In this document: piece by piece, positions 1 through 7,475 of the stretch
Layout of the letters: every line of letters begins with the position of its first letter
Numbering within the stretch: the first letter of the stretch is position 1
Assembly: GCF_003324525.1 (NCBI RefSeq)
Contig: NZ_QGDC01000006.1
Span: 62,001-126,000 of the forward strand
Length of the DNA: 64,000 nt
Source of the DNA: Mucilaginibacter hurinus
GTDB lineage: Bacteria; Bacteroidota; Bacteroidia; Sphingobacteriales; Sphingobacteriaceae
Reading direction: 5' to 3'
The notes under the pieces: generated by a model
Told to the model about the DNA's origin: nothing
What the model saw: only the letters and a program-made list of their open reading frames with translations
Database searches by the model: none
Position numbers and translations under genes: made by a program

Positions 1-1110
1 ATAGGTGTTAAAGAGGGCGAAGCCGCTCCTGTAAATGGTATTATAGCTATTGTTGGTAAAGAAGGCACAGATGTAACCCCGTTATTAGATGCTGAGAACG
101 GTGGTAGTAGTGATGCGCCCACTGCTGACAAAAACGAAGAGAAAGCTGAAGCCGCACCTGCTAACGAAGAAACAAAAGAAGCTCCTGAAGGCAAATCATC
201 CCCGGCAGATGACAGCCGTGTAAAAGCATCGCCATTAGCACGTAAGATTGCCAAAGATAAAGGCATTAATCTTAACGATGTAAAAGGCACTGCCGAAGGT
301 GGCCGTATTGTTAAAAAAGATATTGAAGGTTTCACGCCATCTACTAAAGAAGTACAGGAGGCTGCGAAAGCTGAAGAGAAGGCTTCTGCAGCACCGGCGA
401 AAGCCTCAGTGCCAACCTTTGTTGGCGAAGAGAAATTTACAGAGAAACCGGTTACTCAAATGCGCAAGGTTATTGCTAAGCGTTTAAGTGAAAGCCTGTT
501 TACTGCGCCGCATTTTTACGTAACCATGTCTATAGACATGGATGCCGCTATTGCAGCGCGCGCCAAAATGAATGATATAGCACCTGTTAAAATATCGTTT
601 AATGATCTGGTGCTTAAAGCAACTGCAGTGGCTTTAAAACAGCATCCTGTAATAAACTCATCATGGCAGGGCGATAAAATACGCTTTAATGAGCATGTTA
701 ACATTGGCGTAGCTGTAGCTGTTGATGAAGGTTTATTGGTGCCTGTAGTGCGTTTTGCCGATGGTAAATCATTAAGCCAGATTTCTGCAGAGGTAAAAGA
801 TTTTGCTAAAAAGGCGAAAGATAAAAAGCTACAGCCATCTGACTGGGAAGGGTCAACCTTTACAATATCAAACCTTGGTATGTTTGGCGTAGACGAGTTT
901 ACAGCTATCATTAATACACCAGACTCATGCATACTCGCTGTTAGCGGTATACAGGCTGTTCCGGTTGTTAAAAATGGCGCTGTTGTACCGGGTAATATCA
1001 TGAAAGTTACTTTGAGTGCAGATCACCGTACAGTTGACGGTGCCTCGGCGGCGGCGTTCCTGCAAACACTCAAATCACTGCTGGAAGAGCCGGTAAGGAT
1101 TTTAATATAA
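1..1110 (+). CDS. pdhC: Pyruvate dehydrogenase E2 (dihydrolipoamide acetyltransferase), 5' end outside window
   Basis: Open in frame 1 from the first base, so the start lies upstream. The product transfers the acetyl group from the lipoyl arm to CoA in the cytoplasmic pyruvate dehydrogenase complex. Visible in order: the tail of a lipoyl domain (about residues 1-28 of the visible part), an Ala/Glu/Lys-rich linker, a peripheral subunit-binding domain (about 73-112, beginning ASPLARKIAKDKGI), a second linker, then the catalytic acyltransferase core. The core ends with the DHRTVDG active-site motif at about residues 341-347 (His and Asp catalytic in the family). The short pyruvate-type motif and a single visible lipoyl remnant do not rule out a branched-chain or 2-oxoglutarate E2, but the linker composition and PSBD fit PdhC of Bacteroidota. 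Confidence 0.93.
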   Translation: MGVKEGEAAPVNGIIAIVGKEGTDVTPLLDAENGGSSDAPTADKNEEKAEAAPANEETKEAPEGKSSPADDSRVKASPLARKIAKDKGINLNDVKGTAEGGRIVKKDIEGFTPSTKEVQEAAKAEEKASAAPAKASVPTFVGEEKFTEKPVTQMRKVIAKRLSESLFTAPHFYVTMSIDMDAAIAARAKMNDIAPVKISFNDLVLKATAVALKQHPVINSSWQGDKIRFNEHVNIGVAVAVDEGLLVPVVRFADGKSLSQISAEVKDFAKKAKDKKLQPSDWEGSTFTISNLGMFGVDEFTAIINTPDSCILAVSGIQAVPVVKNGAVVPGNIMKVTLSADHRTVDGASAAAFLQTLKSLLEEPVRILI

Positions 1111-1138
1111 TCCGATAGAAAATAGATTTAAAATTATT

Positions 1139-1170
1139 AAAGCGATGGAGGCTACTCTATCGCTTTTTTA
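1139..1170 (+). terminator. Intrinsic terminator of pdhC
   Basis: A 12-bp stem (1139-1150 with 1155-1166, one G-T pair) with a 4-base loop is followed by a T run, 28 bases after the pdhC stop. Confidence 0.88.
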
Positions 1171-1235
1171 TTATTGAGGTATTAAAATAATAATCCGAGT
1201 TTGCGCACATAACATTGGTGCCATTGTAACACAAT

Positions 1236-1273
1236 AAAAAAACAGGACGTGAAACCTCGCGTTCACGTCCTGT
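1236..1273 (-). terminator. Strong minus-strand terminator
   Basis: A perfect 12-bp inverted repeat (1242-1253 with 1262-1273). Read on the minus strand it is followed by seven T. No T run follows on the plus strand, so it ends a minus-strand transcript, and the only candidate is the small ORF stopping 11 bases before it. Confidence 0.85.
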
Positions 1274-1283
1274 ACTAACCAAT

Positions 1284-1424
1284 CTATTTATAAAAAACAA
1301 CCAACAATTTATAAGGAACATCAAAGGGGCATATTTTGATAAAGCCACTCTCTAACCTTTCCGTTAACCACTCAATTACTAACCTGCCTGTTCTAATAGT
1401 ATAAAGCTGGGTCGATAGTGTCAT
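1284..1424 (-). CDS. Candidate 46-residue small protein
   Basis: No family recognised. The frame is open from 1466, but the ATG at 1424 is preceded, four bases away, by AGGAG. The product starts MTLSTQLYTIRTG and has one Trp, one Cys and a hydrophobic C-terminus (PYKLLVVFYK). The case for a gene is its setting: a TAnnTTTG box at 1471-1464 gives a leader of about 30 bases, and a perfect 12-bp terminator begins 11 bases after the stop on the same strand. I infer a short independent transcription unit; it could alternatively be a non-coding RNA that happens to be open. No signal peptide is evident. Confidence 0.45.
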   Translation of the reverse strand: MTLSTQLYTIRTGRLVIEWLTERLESGFIKICPFDVPYKLLVVFYK

Positions 1425-1463
1425 TAAACTCCTGTACAGTGGTAAGTATACAATACCTCTTAT

Positions 1464-1471
1464 CAAAAATA
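1464..1471 (-). promoter_or_regulatory. -7 box for the small minus-strand gene
   Basis: Minus strand reads TATTTTTG, matching the Bacteroidota -7 consensus TAnnTTTG, about 40 bases before the ATG at 1424. No clear -33 element. Confidence 0.45.
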
Positions 1472-1542
1472 TTAAGTTAAAAGCCCGACGGGTTTAAGGC
1501 ATCGGTTTTTTTAAAAAAAGCAACAATTAGCGTCGACGTAAA

Positions 1543-1567
1543 GGAGAGAGAAATAACTTCTCTCTCC
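1543..1567. repeat. Perfect 10-bp hairpin
   Basis: Arms 1543-1552 and 1558-1567 (GGAGAGAGAA and its complement) with a 5-base loop. No T run on either side, so not an evident terminator. It lies just upstream of the -7 box at 1580. Function unknown. Confidence 0.5.
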
Positions 1568-1579
1568 CCTCAACACTCA

Positions 1580-1587
1580 TAATTTTG
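1580..1587 (+). promoter_or_regulatory. -7 box for the structured RNA candidate
   Basis: TAATTTTG matches TAnnTTTG. It would start a transcript near 1594 that leads into the long stem structure at 1632-1749. It is more than 300 bases from the next coding gene. Confidence 0.4.
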
Positions 1588-1593
1588 CGATAA

Positions 1594-1780
1594 GTTTAGG
1601 TATAGGTTTCTTAATAATTCACTTTAAATAACTGCCTGCGCGGAACAAGCCACTCTCTGCTAACACTTAACAAGGAGTTCTACCATTTCCTTGTCACCTT
1701 ACTCACAATCCTCTCTTTTTATAGCAGAGAGGGTGTCCCACGCAGGCAGGGGGTTAGCCCTGCCCCCTGCTGTTTATTAG
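1594..1780 (+). ncRNA. Candidate structured RNA (6S-like architecture possible)
   Basis: Non-coding on inspection. Long-range pairing: 1632-1640 (CTGCCTGCG) with 1741-1749, continuing through GGaACA against TGTcCC, then 1653-1662 (CTCTCTGCTA) perfectly with 1722-1731. Inside lies a 7-bp hairpin (1670-1676 with 1688-1694). The 3' arm can instead pair locally (1710-1716 with 1726-1732). A GC-rich hairpin (1746-1753 with 1763-1770) followed by a weak T-rich stretch resembles a terminator and shares bases with the closing stem, so the two folds compete. About 185 bases, one rod with internal bubbles and an alternative 3' hairpin, recalls 6S RNA. I cannot confirm the family, and the strand is inferred from the -7 box and terminator. 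Confidence 0.45.
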
Positions 1781-1931
1781 CCCCGGCATTTTTCGCCCGG
1801 CTCTTAACACAGGGTACACCAACAATAATAAAGCATCATTAGCCACTCCTATTATTACTGATTTATACATAGGATGCACCAAAAAGCATATTTCCATAAA
1901 CCATTTAAAAAAATTATTTTGTGGCCGTTAA

Positions 1932-2501
1932 ATGAAGTTTTTTGATCGTACAATAAATCCTGACGAAGCGGATGATGATATGCTGCTGAACAGCTATCGC
2001 ACGGGCGCCGACCTTGCGGTACTGGGCCGGTTGTACGAGAAATATGTTCCGCTTGTATATGGCGTTTGTTTAAAATATTTAAAGGACGAAGAACAAGCGA
2101 AGGATGCCGTAATGGGCATATTTGAGGAATTGGTTTCGAAGGCAAAACAGCATGAAATAAAGCAATTTAGGGGTTGGCTCTATGTGCTCGCGCGCAACTA
2201 TTGCCTGATGCAATTACGCGCCGGAAAAAAAATGGAAATGGTAGAATTGGATGAAGTTATGGAAAATACTACTTTTTTGCATCCTGATAGTACATACAGC
2301 GAAGAACACTTAAAAGTGTTGCAACGGTGTATGGAAAAGCTACCTGTTAAACAAAAAGAAAGCGTTGATCTGTTTTACTTACAGGAGAAATGCTACAAGG
2401 AAATTGCTGATGCCACCGGGCATACATTAAACGAAATAAAAAGTTATATACAGAATGGCAAACGTAATTTGAAGATTTGCCTGCAAAAAAATAGTGAGTA
2501 A
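1932..2501 (+). CDS. ECF-type RNA polymerase sigma factor
   Basis: A 189-residue sigma-70 family protein with region 2 at about residues 25-95 (core binding and -10 recognition; FRGWLYVLARNYCLMQLR is the typical end of this region) and region 4 helix-turn-helix at about 130-185 (LPVKQKESVDLFYLQEKCYKEI). There is no region 3 or 1.1, as in ECF factors. The gene after it overlaps by 8 bases and encodes a single-span membrane protein, the usual layout of a sigma factor with its anti-sigma partner. I infer an envelope-signal-responsive factor; its regulon cannot be read here. Confidence 0.9.
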   Translation: MKFFDRTINPDEADDDMLLNSYRTGADLAVLGRLYEKYVPLVYGVCLKYLKDEEQAKDAVMGIFEELVSKAKQHEIKQFRGWLYVLARNYCLMQLRAGKKMEMVELDEVMENTTFLHPDSTYSEEHLKVLQRCMEKLPVKQKESVDLFYLQEKCYKEIADATGHTLNEIKSYIQNGKRNLKICLQKNSE

Positions 2502-3738
2502 GCCGACAGACATATCGAAGCAGATAGGCAAGTACCTCAAAGGTGAACTTGATGGCCGCGCCATGCACCGCCTTGAGCGGCAGGCCCAGGACGACCCTTT
2601 TATAATGGACGCGCTGGATGGGTACGCTGTGGCGGGGAGTAGTCAACAGGTTAACTTAGCCGAACTGGGTACGCGTTTACAGCAAAGGGTTCAACTGCCA
2701 CCTGCCCGCATTGTTCGATGGCGTAACCTTTCCATCGCGGCGTCATTGGTGGCGGCGTTGCTGGTTATTGCGGGTATATGGGTAGCAACTGATAAGCGGG
2801 AAAAGGAACAGAAAACACTGGCACAAAAAGCAGAAAGCGAAATACTGCAGCCACAGCAGCTCCCGCCGGCTAGTGACAGCGCAACTGAGCCGGTTACAGA
2901 CCAGGATAACGTAGTTGCACAAGAACCTCTGATAGCGGCTCGAAGACCGGGAAGTGCCCGTGGTACGGCCAATATGAAGGTAGCTGTTATAGCTGATGCT
3001 AATGCTAATGCCGGCGCCGGTTATAATAAGTTGCCTGACAGTGTAGCATCGCTGGAAGAGCTGATTGTGCTGAATTATGATAAAGCCGTAAGGCAGGATG
3101 ACAAATCACCGGGCGCGATTGATAGTGCCAACATGGCCATGCCGGGCCGATCTGTTGCGGCGGCACAACAACACGCCGCAGAAAGGGCGATGGAATCTGA
3201 AACGAAGACGTCTAAAATGCTATCAGGCGTTATAACCGGGGCGGGTGGCCCTTTGCCAGGCGCAAGAGTACGATTAAAAGGGACAGATATTACTTCAGTA
3301 ACGGATATCAGAGGGCGGTTCAGTCTGCCCGCCGATCCTCCTAAAAGCTTGGTGCTGGATGTAGACATGATAGGGTACCTTAACAAACAGGTAAAGGTTA
3401 ATACTAAAGATTCTGTAGTAATAGCCATGAAGCCTAAGCAGGTGATTGGCGGAGGTGTAATAACAGGTTACGGTGAAGCGCAATGCTGCTGGGACGTTTA
3501 TGAAAAGTATTTAAAAGATAATGCTGTATCACCTGATGGTAAAGCAGGCGTGGTTAAGCTGACTTTCAAAGTTAATCCTGATAATTCGTTAAGTGATTTT
3601 AAAATACTTAAGGGTTTAAGCGAAGCCACGGATAGTAAAGCCATTGAAATAATTAAAAATGGACCACCCTGGGTGCATGATCCAAGCGGTAAACCACAAA
3701 AGGTTACTCTCCGCATAAAATTTGTTGCTTCAAAATAA
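2494..3738 (+). CDS. Membrane-anchored anti-sigma-like protein with CarboxypepD_reg and TonB C-terminal domains
   Basis: Starts at a GTG overlapping the sigma gene by 8 bases, so translational coupling is likely. The 414 residues comprise a cytoplasmic N-terminal part (1-78) that would hold the sigma factor, one membrane span at about 79-98, a low-complexity periplasmic linker, a carboxypeptidase-regulatory-like beta domain (about 241-305, GVITGAGGPLPGARVRLKG) and a TonB-C-like domain (about 345-412). No zinc-binding HxxxCxxC motif is seen in the N-terminus. By family knowledge such proteins sense the cell envelope. The fusion of anti-sigma-like anchor with a TonB-like tail suggests sensing at the outer-membrane transport machinery; that is inference. 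Confidence 0.78.
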   Translation: MSKPTDISKQIGKYLKGELDGRAMHRLERQAQDDPFIMDALDGYAVAGSSQQVNLAELGTRLQQRVQLPPARIVRWRNLSIAASLVAALLVIAGIWVATDKREKEQKTLAQKAESEILQPQQLPPASDSATEPVTDQDNVVAQEPLIAARRPGSARGTANMKVAVIADANANAGAGYNKLPDSVASLEELIVLNYDKAVRQDDKSPGAIDSANMAMPGRSVAAAQQHAAERAMESETKTSKMLSGVITGAGGPLPGARVRLKGTDITSVTDIRGRFSLPADPPKSLVLDVDMIGYLNKQVKVNTKDSVVIAMKPKQVIGGGVITGYGEAQCCWDVYEKYLKDNAVSPDGKAGVVKLTFKVNPDNSLSDFKILKGLSEATDSKAIEIIKNGPPWVHDPSGKPQKVTLRIKFVASK

Positions 3739-3813
3739 CTGGTGGCGTAAACGTCAAAGGTTAATCCATTTGCATCCGTAGCAGTAATTTATAAAAAAAC
3801 CTGCATCACAACA

Positions 3814-4914
3814 TCATACTTTTATGATGATCTTTTTTCGGTATAGTATCCCAACCACCATCCACACCAGCAGCAGCATTAATAGAGCATACGCAAGCGA
3901 CGCATTTAAAGGCGATAGATATGGCTCAAACAACAATTGATAAATGGAACTTTCTTTAAACTTTAATTTACCTATGTAATATGGGATATACATTGAAAGT
4001 ACATAGGCAGTGATAGCATTTACTCCAAACGGAACAAAAAAAGAAGTATATTTTTTACGCCCGTTTACATCTATCAGCCAGTAACAGGCGGCTAACGATA
4101 TAATGGCCAAACCACCGGTATATAGTACGAACGAGCTTGTCCATAAGGCCTTATTTATTGGAAAAATTAGTCCCCAGGCTAATCCTAGCACTGTAGCCAC
4201 TACACCATAGGTAAACAGCCAGCTTGTTTTAACATGCTCGTCAACGTCCGTTCTTTTAAGCCAGGTGGCCGCGCGCATACCTATCAGGCCGGTTGCTATG
4301 GCAGGTAAAGTTCCCAGCAACCCTTCAGGGTCCCAGGTGCGGGAGTGTACCCATAAATGATTAGTAGTAAACACCGCCCTGTCTATCCACGCGCCCATGT
4401 TAGTTTCCGGGTCTAAATTAGCATATCCGATGCCTGGCACGGGCACAAAACACACAATTAAATAATAGCCTACTAGCAATACGCCTGTTATCCAGTCTCG
4501 GGTTTTCTGCGACGTTTTTATGTACAGGATCACGCAAACAAAAAATACCAAACCAATGCGCTGTAACACCCCCGGAAAGCGCAGGTTGGCAAAACCGGGA
4601 TGAAATATAAGTTGCGTAATAAGGCTGATCGCAATTAAAATAACTGCCCGGCGCAGAGCTGCCCAAATCATTTTACTATGATTGACCGGATCTGCTTTTT
4701 TAGTTTCCATGGCATATACAACTGATACGCCCACAATAAACAGGAAAAAAGGAAATATCAGATCGGCCGGGGTGCAACCATGCCAGGCTGAATGTTCAAG
4801 GGGAGAGTAAATGTGTCCCCAGCTACCCGGGTTGTTAACCACTGTCATGGCCGCTACGGTAACACCACGAAATACATCAAGTGATAAAAGGCGTTTTGAT
4901 TGCAGTTGGCTCAT
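3814..4914 (-). CDS. NagX/HGSNAT-like acyltransferase membrane protein (DUF5009 family)
   Basis: A 366-residue polytopic inner-membrane protein with about 10 hydrophobic segments. The N-terminus (RLLSLDVFRGVTVAAM, then TPADLIFPFFLFIVGVS) is diagnostic of the heparan-alpha-glucosaminide N-acetyltransferase/NagX family; members acetylate or transport amino sugars. Divergent from anmK with 41 bases between starts, which supports a role in amino-sugar or peptidoglycan-derived sugar use. The last segment is basic and cytoplasmic (YRKKIIIKV). Substrate not determined. Confidence 0.85.
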   Translation of the reverse strand: MSQLQSKRLLSLDVFRGVTVAAMTVVNNPGSWGHIYSPLEHSAWHGCTPADLIFPFFLFIVGVSVVYAMETKKADPVNHSKMIWAALRRAVILIAISLITQLIFHPGFANLRFPGVLQRIGLVFFVCVILYIKTSQKTRDWITGVLLVGYYLIVCFVPVPGIGYANLDPETNMGAWIDRAVFTTNHLWVHSRTWDPEGLLGTLPAIATGLIGMRAATWLKRTDVDEHVKTSWLFTYGVVATVLGLAWGLIFPINKALWTSSFVLYTGGLAIISLAACYWLIDVNGRKKYTSFFVPFGVNAITAYVLSMYIPYYIGKLKFKESSIYQLLFEPYLSPLNASLAYALLMLLLVWMVVGILYRKKIIIKV

Positions 4915-4943
4915 TTAGAGATATTATACTCAAACATAAATAA

Positions 4944-4951
4944 TAACTTTG
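4944..4951 (+). promoter_or_regulatory. -7 box of anmK
   Basis: TAACTTTG is a perfect TAnnTTTG match ending only 4 bases before the first ATG (4956). The mRNA would begin at or next to that ATG, so translation is leaderless or starts further in. Confidence 0.6.
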
Positions 4952-4955
4952 GGAT

Positions 4956-6149
4956 ATGATGCCGCTTAACCATAACCTGCAAAAGCTTTTTGAAATTGCT
5001 AAAAAAGATGAAAGGCTGGCAATAGGGCTCATGTCTGGCACCTCGCTTGACGGGCTTGACATAGCCTTGTGCCGCATTAAAGGCAGCGGTATGCAAACAC
5101 GGATTACGCTGGTAAACTTAACAACGATAGCCTATCCCGAAGCTTTTAAAAACGAAGTAACACAAGTTTTTGCCAAACAACAGGCAGATATGGAAAAGCT
5201 GTGCCTGCTTAATGCCCACATAGGCAGCTATCATGCTGAATTAATTGTACAGGCTTTAAAGGATTGGAATATTGCGCCCTCCGAAGTCGATTTTATTGCA
5301 AGTCATGGGCAAACCGTTTATCATGCCCCAGCCCGGCAACACAAATATAAAGGGTATGGTAATGCCACACTGCAAATAGGGGATGCAGACCATATTGCCG
5401 TAACAACCGGTATACTTACCATTAGTGACTTCAGGCAGAAGCATATTGCGGCAGGCGGCGAAGGCGCGCCATTAGCGTTGTACGGTGATGTGCTTTTGGG
5501 CAGCAGGCAGGGAGAACCCAGGATATTATTGAACATTGGCGGTATTGCTAATTTAACCTGGTTGCCGGGTGATCAGCACCTAAGTAAAGTATTATGTACT
5601 GATGTTGGTCCGGGGAATACTTTAATTGATGCTGCATGCAAAAAGTATTTTAATAAGCCTTTTGATGCGGGCGGCGAAATTGCGTTTGCAGGTGTAGCGA
5701 ATGAAAAATTGCTTGCAGCTTTATCAAGCAACCCCTTTTTTACACAAGATCTGCCCAAAACCACGGGACCGGAGGTATTTAATCTTCACTATGTAGAGCA
5801 GGCACAACAAACATCAGATACTTTAGATATAGATATTAAAGATTTGTTGGCCACACTAACAGTTTTAACCGGAAAGATAATAGTTGATTTTATAAAGGCT
5901 AATTTTGGCAATGAAGATATAAAGCTTTTTGTAAGTGGTGGCGGTGCAAGTAACCGATTTATAATGGAGTATTTAAAACGCGAATTGCCTGGCATAAGTG
6001 TTACTGATACGTCGGGTATGGGCATTAACCCGGATGCGAAAGAGGCGATATTGTTTGCCTTGTTGGGTAACGAAGCCCTGGTTGGCCAACCATTGAATGT
6101 AGGCAACAACCCCGCAGTGTTAATGGGGAAATTTAGTTTTGCCGGTTGA
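4956..6149 (+). CDS. anmK: Anhydro-N-acetylmuramic acid kinase
   Basis: Phosphorylates and hydrolyses 1,6-anhydroMurNAc to MurNAc-6-phosphate, a cytoplasmic step of peptidoglycan recycling. The 397-residue protein carries the ASKHA-type ATP motif GLMSGTSLDGLDIALC at about residues 25-40, the SHGQTVYH segment, LLNIGGIANLTWLPG, DVGPGNTLIDA and the C-terminal VSGGGASN motif. Length is normal. The first ATG lies unusually close to the -7 box at 4944-4951; ATG codons at 4956 and 4959 are both possible. Its 3' end overlaps the convergent gene by 17 bases. Confidence 0.95.
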   Translation: MMPLNHNLQKLFEIAKKDERLAIGLMSGTSLDGLDIALCRIKGSGMQTRITLVNLTTIAYPEAFKNEVTQVFAKQQADMEKLCLLNAHIGSYHAELIVQALKDWNIAPSEVDFIASHGQTVYHAPARQHKYKGYGNATLQIGDADHIAVTTGILTISDFRQKHIAAGGEGAPLALYGDVLLGSRQGEPRILLNIGGIANLTWLPGDQHLSKVLCTDVGPGNTLIDAACKKYFNKPFDAGGEIAFAGVANEKLLAALSSNPFFTQDLPKTTGPEVFNLHYVEQAQQTSDTLDIDIKDLLATLTVLTGKIIVDFIKANFGNEDIKLFVSGGGASNRFIMEYLKRELPGISVTDTSGMGINPDAKEAILFALLGNEALVGQPLNVGNNPAVLMGKFSFAG

Positions 6150-6714
6150 TGTTTGGTGTGATGCTTAATTTAAATTTTAGTAAACAACCCGGGGTAATAT
6201 TTAACAAACCCGAACTCATCAAACTGAATTCACTTTCAAACCCCTCAGTAGCGAAATGATACGTAGACTGATCGATCCGCGTGTAAATTTGCCTCGTTGA
6301 GCTTACCGTATCCTTCTCTACGTCAATATATAATACTTTTATTTCCGTGCTTTGGCCAATAGTTAAATTTAGTCTGTTTATGGCAAGGGTATTGGTAAAG
6401 GGCGTAGCGGTAAAGTCAATCTCTATACATCCTGTTAGCTGCGGTTGTTCCTTGCTGGTTGTTAGCCAGTTTCCTTGTGTATCGCTGGAATAGTTGAGGT
6501 GCGTTGTGTCATTTCCCCAGGTATAATCAATGGTAAACGCCATTGTCCGCCATTGACTATCAGTTGTGATATGATAAGCTGCATTAAAAGGCAATGCTTT
6601 TAACACACCTTTAAGTAATGATTCTATATAAATGCTGTCATGGCCGATAGTGATTGTGCAATTTTCCAAGGTTACAAAATCGCCGTTGCCTTGCCAACTA
6701 AGCTGGTGTACCAT
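6133..6714 (-). CDS. Putative glycolipid-binding family protein (DUF1089-like)
   Basis: A 193-residue cytoplasmic protein of two beta-rich halves. The segment GCIEIDFTATPFTNTLAINR followed by EIKVLYIDVEKDTVSSTRQ and YTRIDQSTYHF matches the PF06475 putative glycolipid-binding family as I remember it. There is no signal peptide. The family's function is poorly known; the name comes from structural resemblance to lipoprotein-binding folds. The gene stands alone, convergent with anmK and divergent from the small membrane protein. Confidence 0.75.
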   Translation of the reverse strand: MVHQLSWQGNGDFVTLENCTITIGHDSIYIESLLKGVLKALPFNAAYHITTDSQWRTMAFTIDYTWGNDTTHLNYSSDTQGNWLTTSKEQPQLTGCIEIDFTATPFTNTLAINRLNLTIGQSTEIKVLYIDVEKDTVSSTRQIYTRIDQSTYHFATEGFESEFSLMSSGLLNITPGCLLKFKLSITPNINRQN

Positions 6715-6773
6715 ATTAGTTCAACAGCAATTAGCAAAATGGGTTTTAAAAAGCTGATTACGCCTAACTATAA

Positions 6774-6803
6774 TTGTATATGGCTTAAATCTTTATACTT
6801 TTG
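6774..6803 (+). promoter_or_regulatory. -33/-7 promoter of the small membrane protein gene
   Basis: TTG at 6774-6776, 19 bases, then TACTTTTG at 6796-6803: a good Bacteroidota promoter with the ATG 17 bases further on. Confidence 0.7.
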
Positions 6804-6819
6804 TTAAAACTTTTCTGCT

Positions 6820-7266
6820 ATGGAACTTTACACTTTTTTTAAACAATTTCATTCGGGCTTCAGGTATATCGTACTGATATTGGTAGTGCTGGCACTGGTT
6901 ACCGCTATTGCAGGCTGGCTTGGCAAAAAAAACTACAGTGAAGGCAACCGCAAATTAAATATGTTTGCCATGATATCTGCCCACATCCAGTTTTTACTGG
7001 GCCTGGCATTATATTTTGTTAGCCCCTATGTGCAATTTACCAGCGAAACCATGAAAAATGCCGAAACCCGTTATTGGACTATGGAACACGTGGTAATGAT
7101 GTTTATTGCTATTGTTTTATTAACGGTAGGCCACGCTAAATCAAAAAGAGCAAGCCTGCCCGAGGGTAAGCACAAAACTATAGCACTGTTTTACGGGCTG
7201 GCTTTAATTATAGTGGTTGTAGCAATTATACTTAGCAAGCGCCCATTTTTTGGTATAACAGCTTAA
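6820..7266 (+). CDS. Four-helix membrane protein, cytochrome b-like annotation
   Basis: 148 residues with four hydrophobic spans (about 14-33, 48-68, 88-106, 122-141). Conserved His residues fall near helix ends (FKQFHSGFRY, AHIQFLLG, MEHVVMMF), as in small proteins of Bacteroidota often labelled cytochrome b. Whether it binds heme is not shown by sequence alone. Single-gene unit with its own promoter; the trp control region follows directly. Confidence 0.65.
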   Translation: MELYTFFKQFHSGFRYIVLILVVLALVTAIAGWLGKKNYSEGNRKLNMFAMISAHIQFLLGLALYFVSPYVQFTSETMKNAETRYWTMEHVVMMFIAIVLLTVGHAKSKRASLPEGKHKTIALFYGLALIIVVVAIILSKRPFFGITA

Positions 7267-7281
7267 AAAGTTTACAAAAAA

Positions 7282-7311
7282 TTTGGTAATTCAATTTTCT
7301 TTATAAATTTG
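7282..7311 (+). promoter_or_regulatory. Promoter of the trp operon
   Basis: TTTG at 7282-7285, 18 bases, TAAATTTG at 7304-7311. This is one of the best promoters in the window. The expected start point lies only a few bases before the leader-peptide ATG at 7321. Confidence 0.78.
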
Positions 7312-7320
7312 CCACGCAAT

Positions 7321-7389
7321 ATGATCAATATCACTCACATAAACAGCTGGTGGCGCCAAACAAATTGGCAGCCGGACGGAGTATTTTAG
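7321..7389 (+). CDS. trpL: trp leader peptide (22 residues, three Trp)
   Basis: A 23-codon ORF, MINITHINSWWRQTNWQPDG then VF and stop. Two tandem TGG codons lie at 7348-7353 and a third at 7366-7368, against a chance rate far lower in 22 codons. It sits between a strong promoter and an intrinsic terminator, immediately before trpE, the layout of ribosome-mediated attenuation. With tRNA-Trp scarce, a ribosome stalled on the tandem TGG would leave GCCGG (7371-7375) free to pair with CCGGC (7425-7429) in the rising arm of the terminator. With Trp plentiful the ribosome reaches the stop and covers that element. The pairing model is my inference. Confidence 0.8.
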   Translation: MINITHINSWWRQTNWQPDGVF

Positions 7390-7421
7390 ATCAACTACTA
7401 ACCAATTGTAAACCTATTTGG

Positions 7422-7457
7422 AACCCGGCGAATCTCACTCATTCGACGGGTTTTTTT
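7422..7457 (+). terminator. trp attenuator terminator
   Basis: Stem 7422-7433 with 7441-7452, 12 positions with one mismatch, 7-base loop, then seven T. It ends 18 bases before trpE. Competing pairings: 7371-7375 with 7425-7429, plus nested CCAAA (7356-7360) with TTTGG (7417-7421) and AATTGG (7363-7368) with CCAATT (7402-7407). Confidence 0.85.
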
Positions 7458-7475
7458 ATTTAAGGATTAACAAAA

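Noticed and set aside
516..1001. Long minus-strand ORF opposite pdhC
   Set aside because: It lies wholly inside the conserved E2 catalytic core and has no family features; it is a shadow of the coding frame.
1157..1348. 63-codon minus-strand ORF next to the small-gene candidate
   Set aside because: It runs through the terminator stem and has no ribosome-binding sequence; the 1284-1424 frame explains the region better.
1489..1516. Possible plus-strand terminator around CCGA...TCGG and the following T7
   Set aside because: Only 4 reliable base pairs and a long loop; the T7 is part of a T7A7 palindrome, and no gene ends just before it.
5321..5536. Antisense ORF inside anmK
   Set aside because: Overlaps AnmK motifs with no independent signal.
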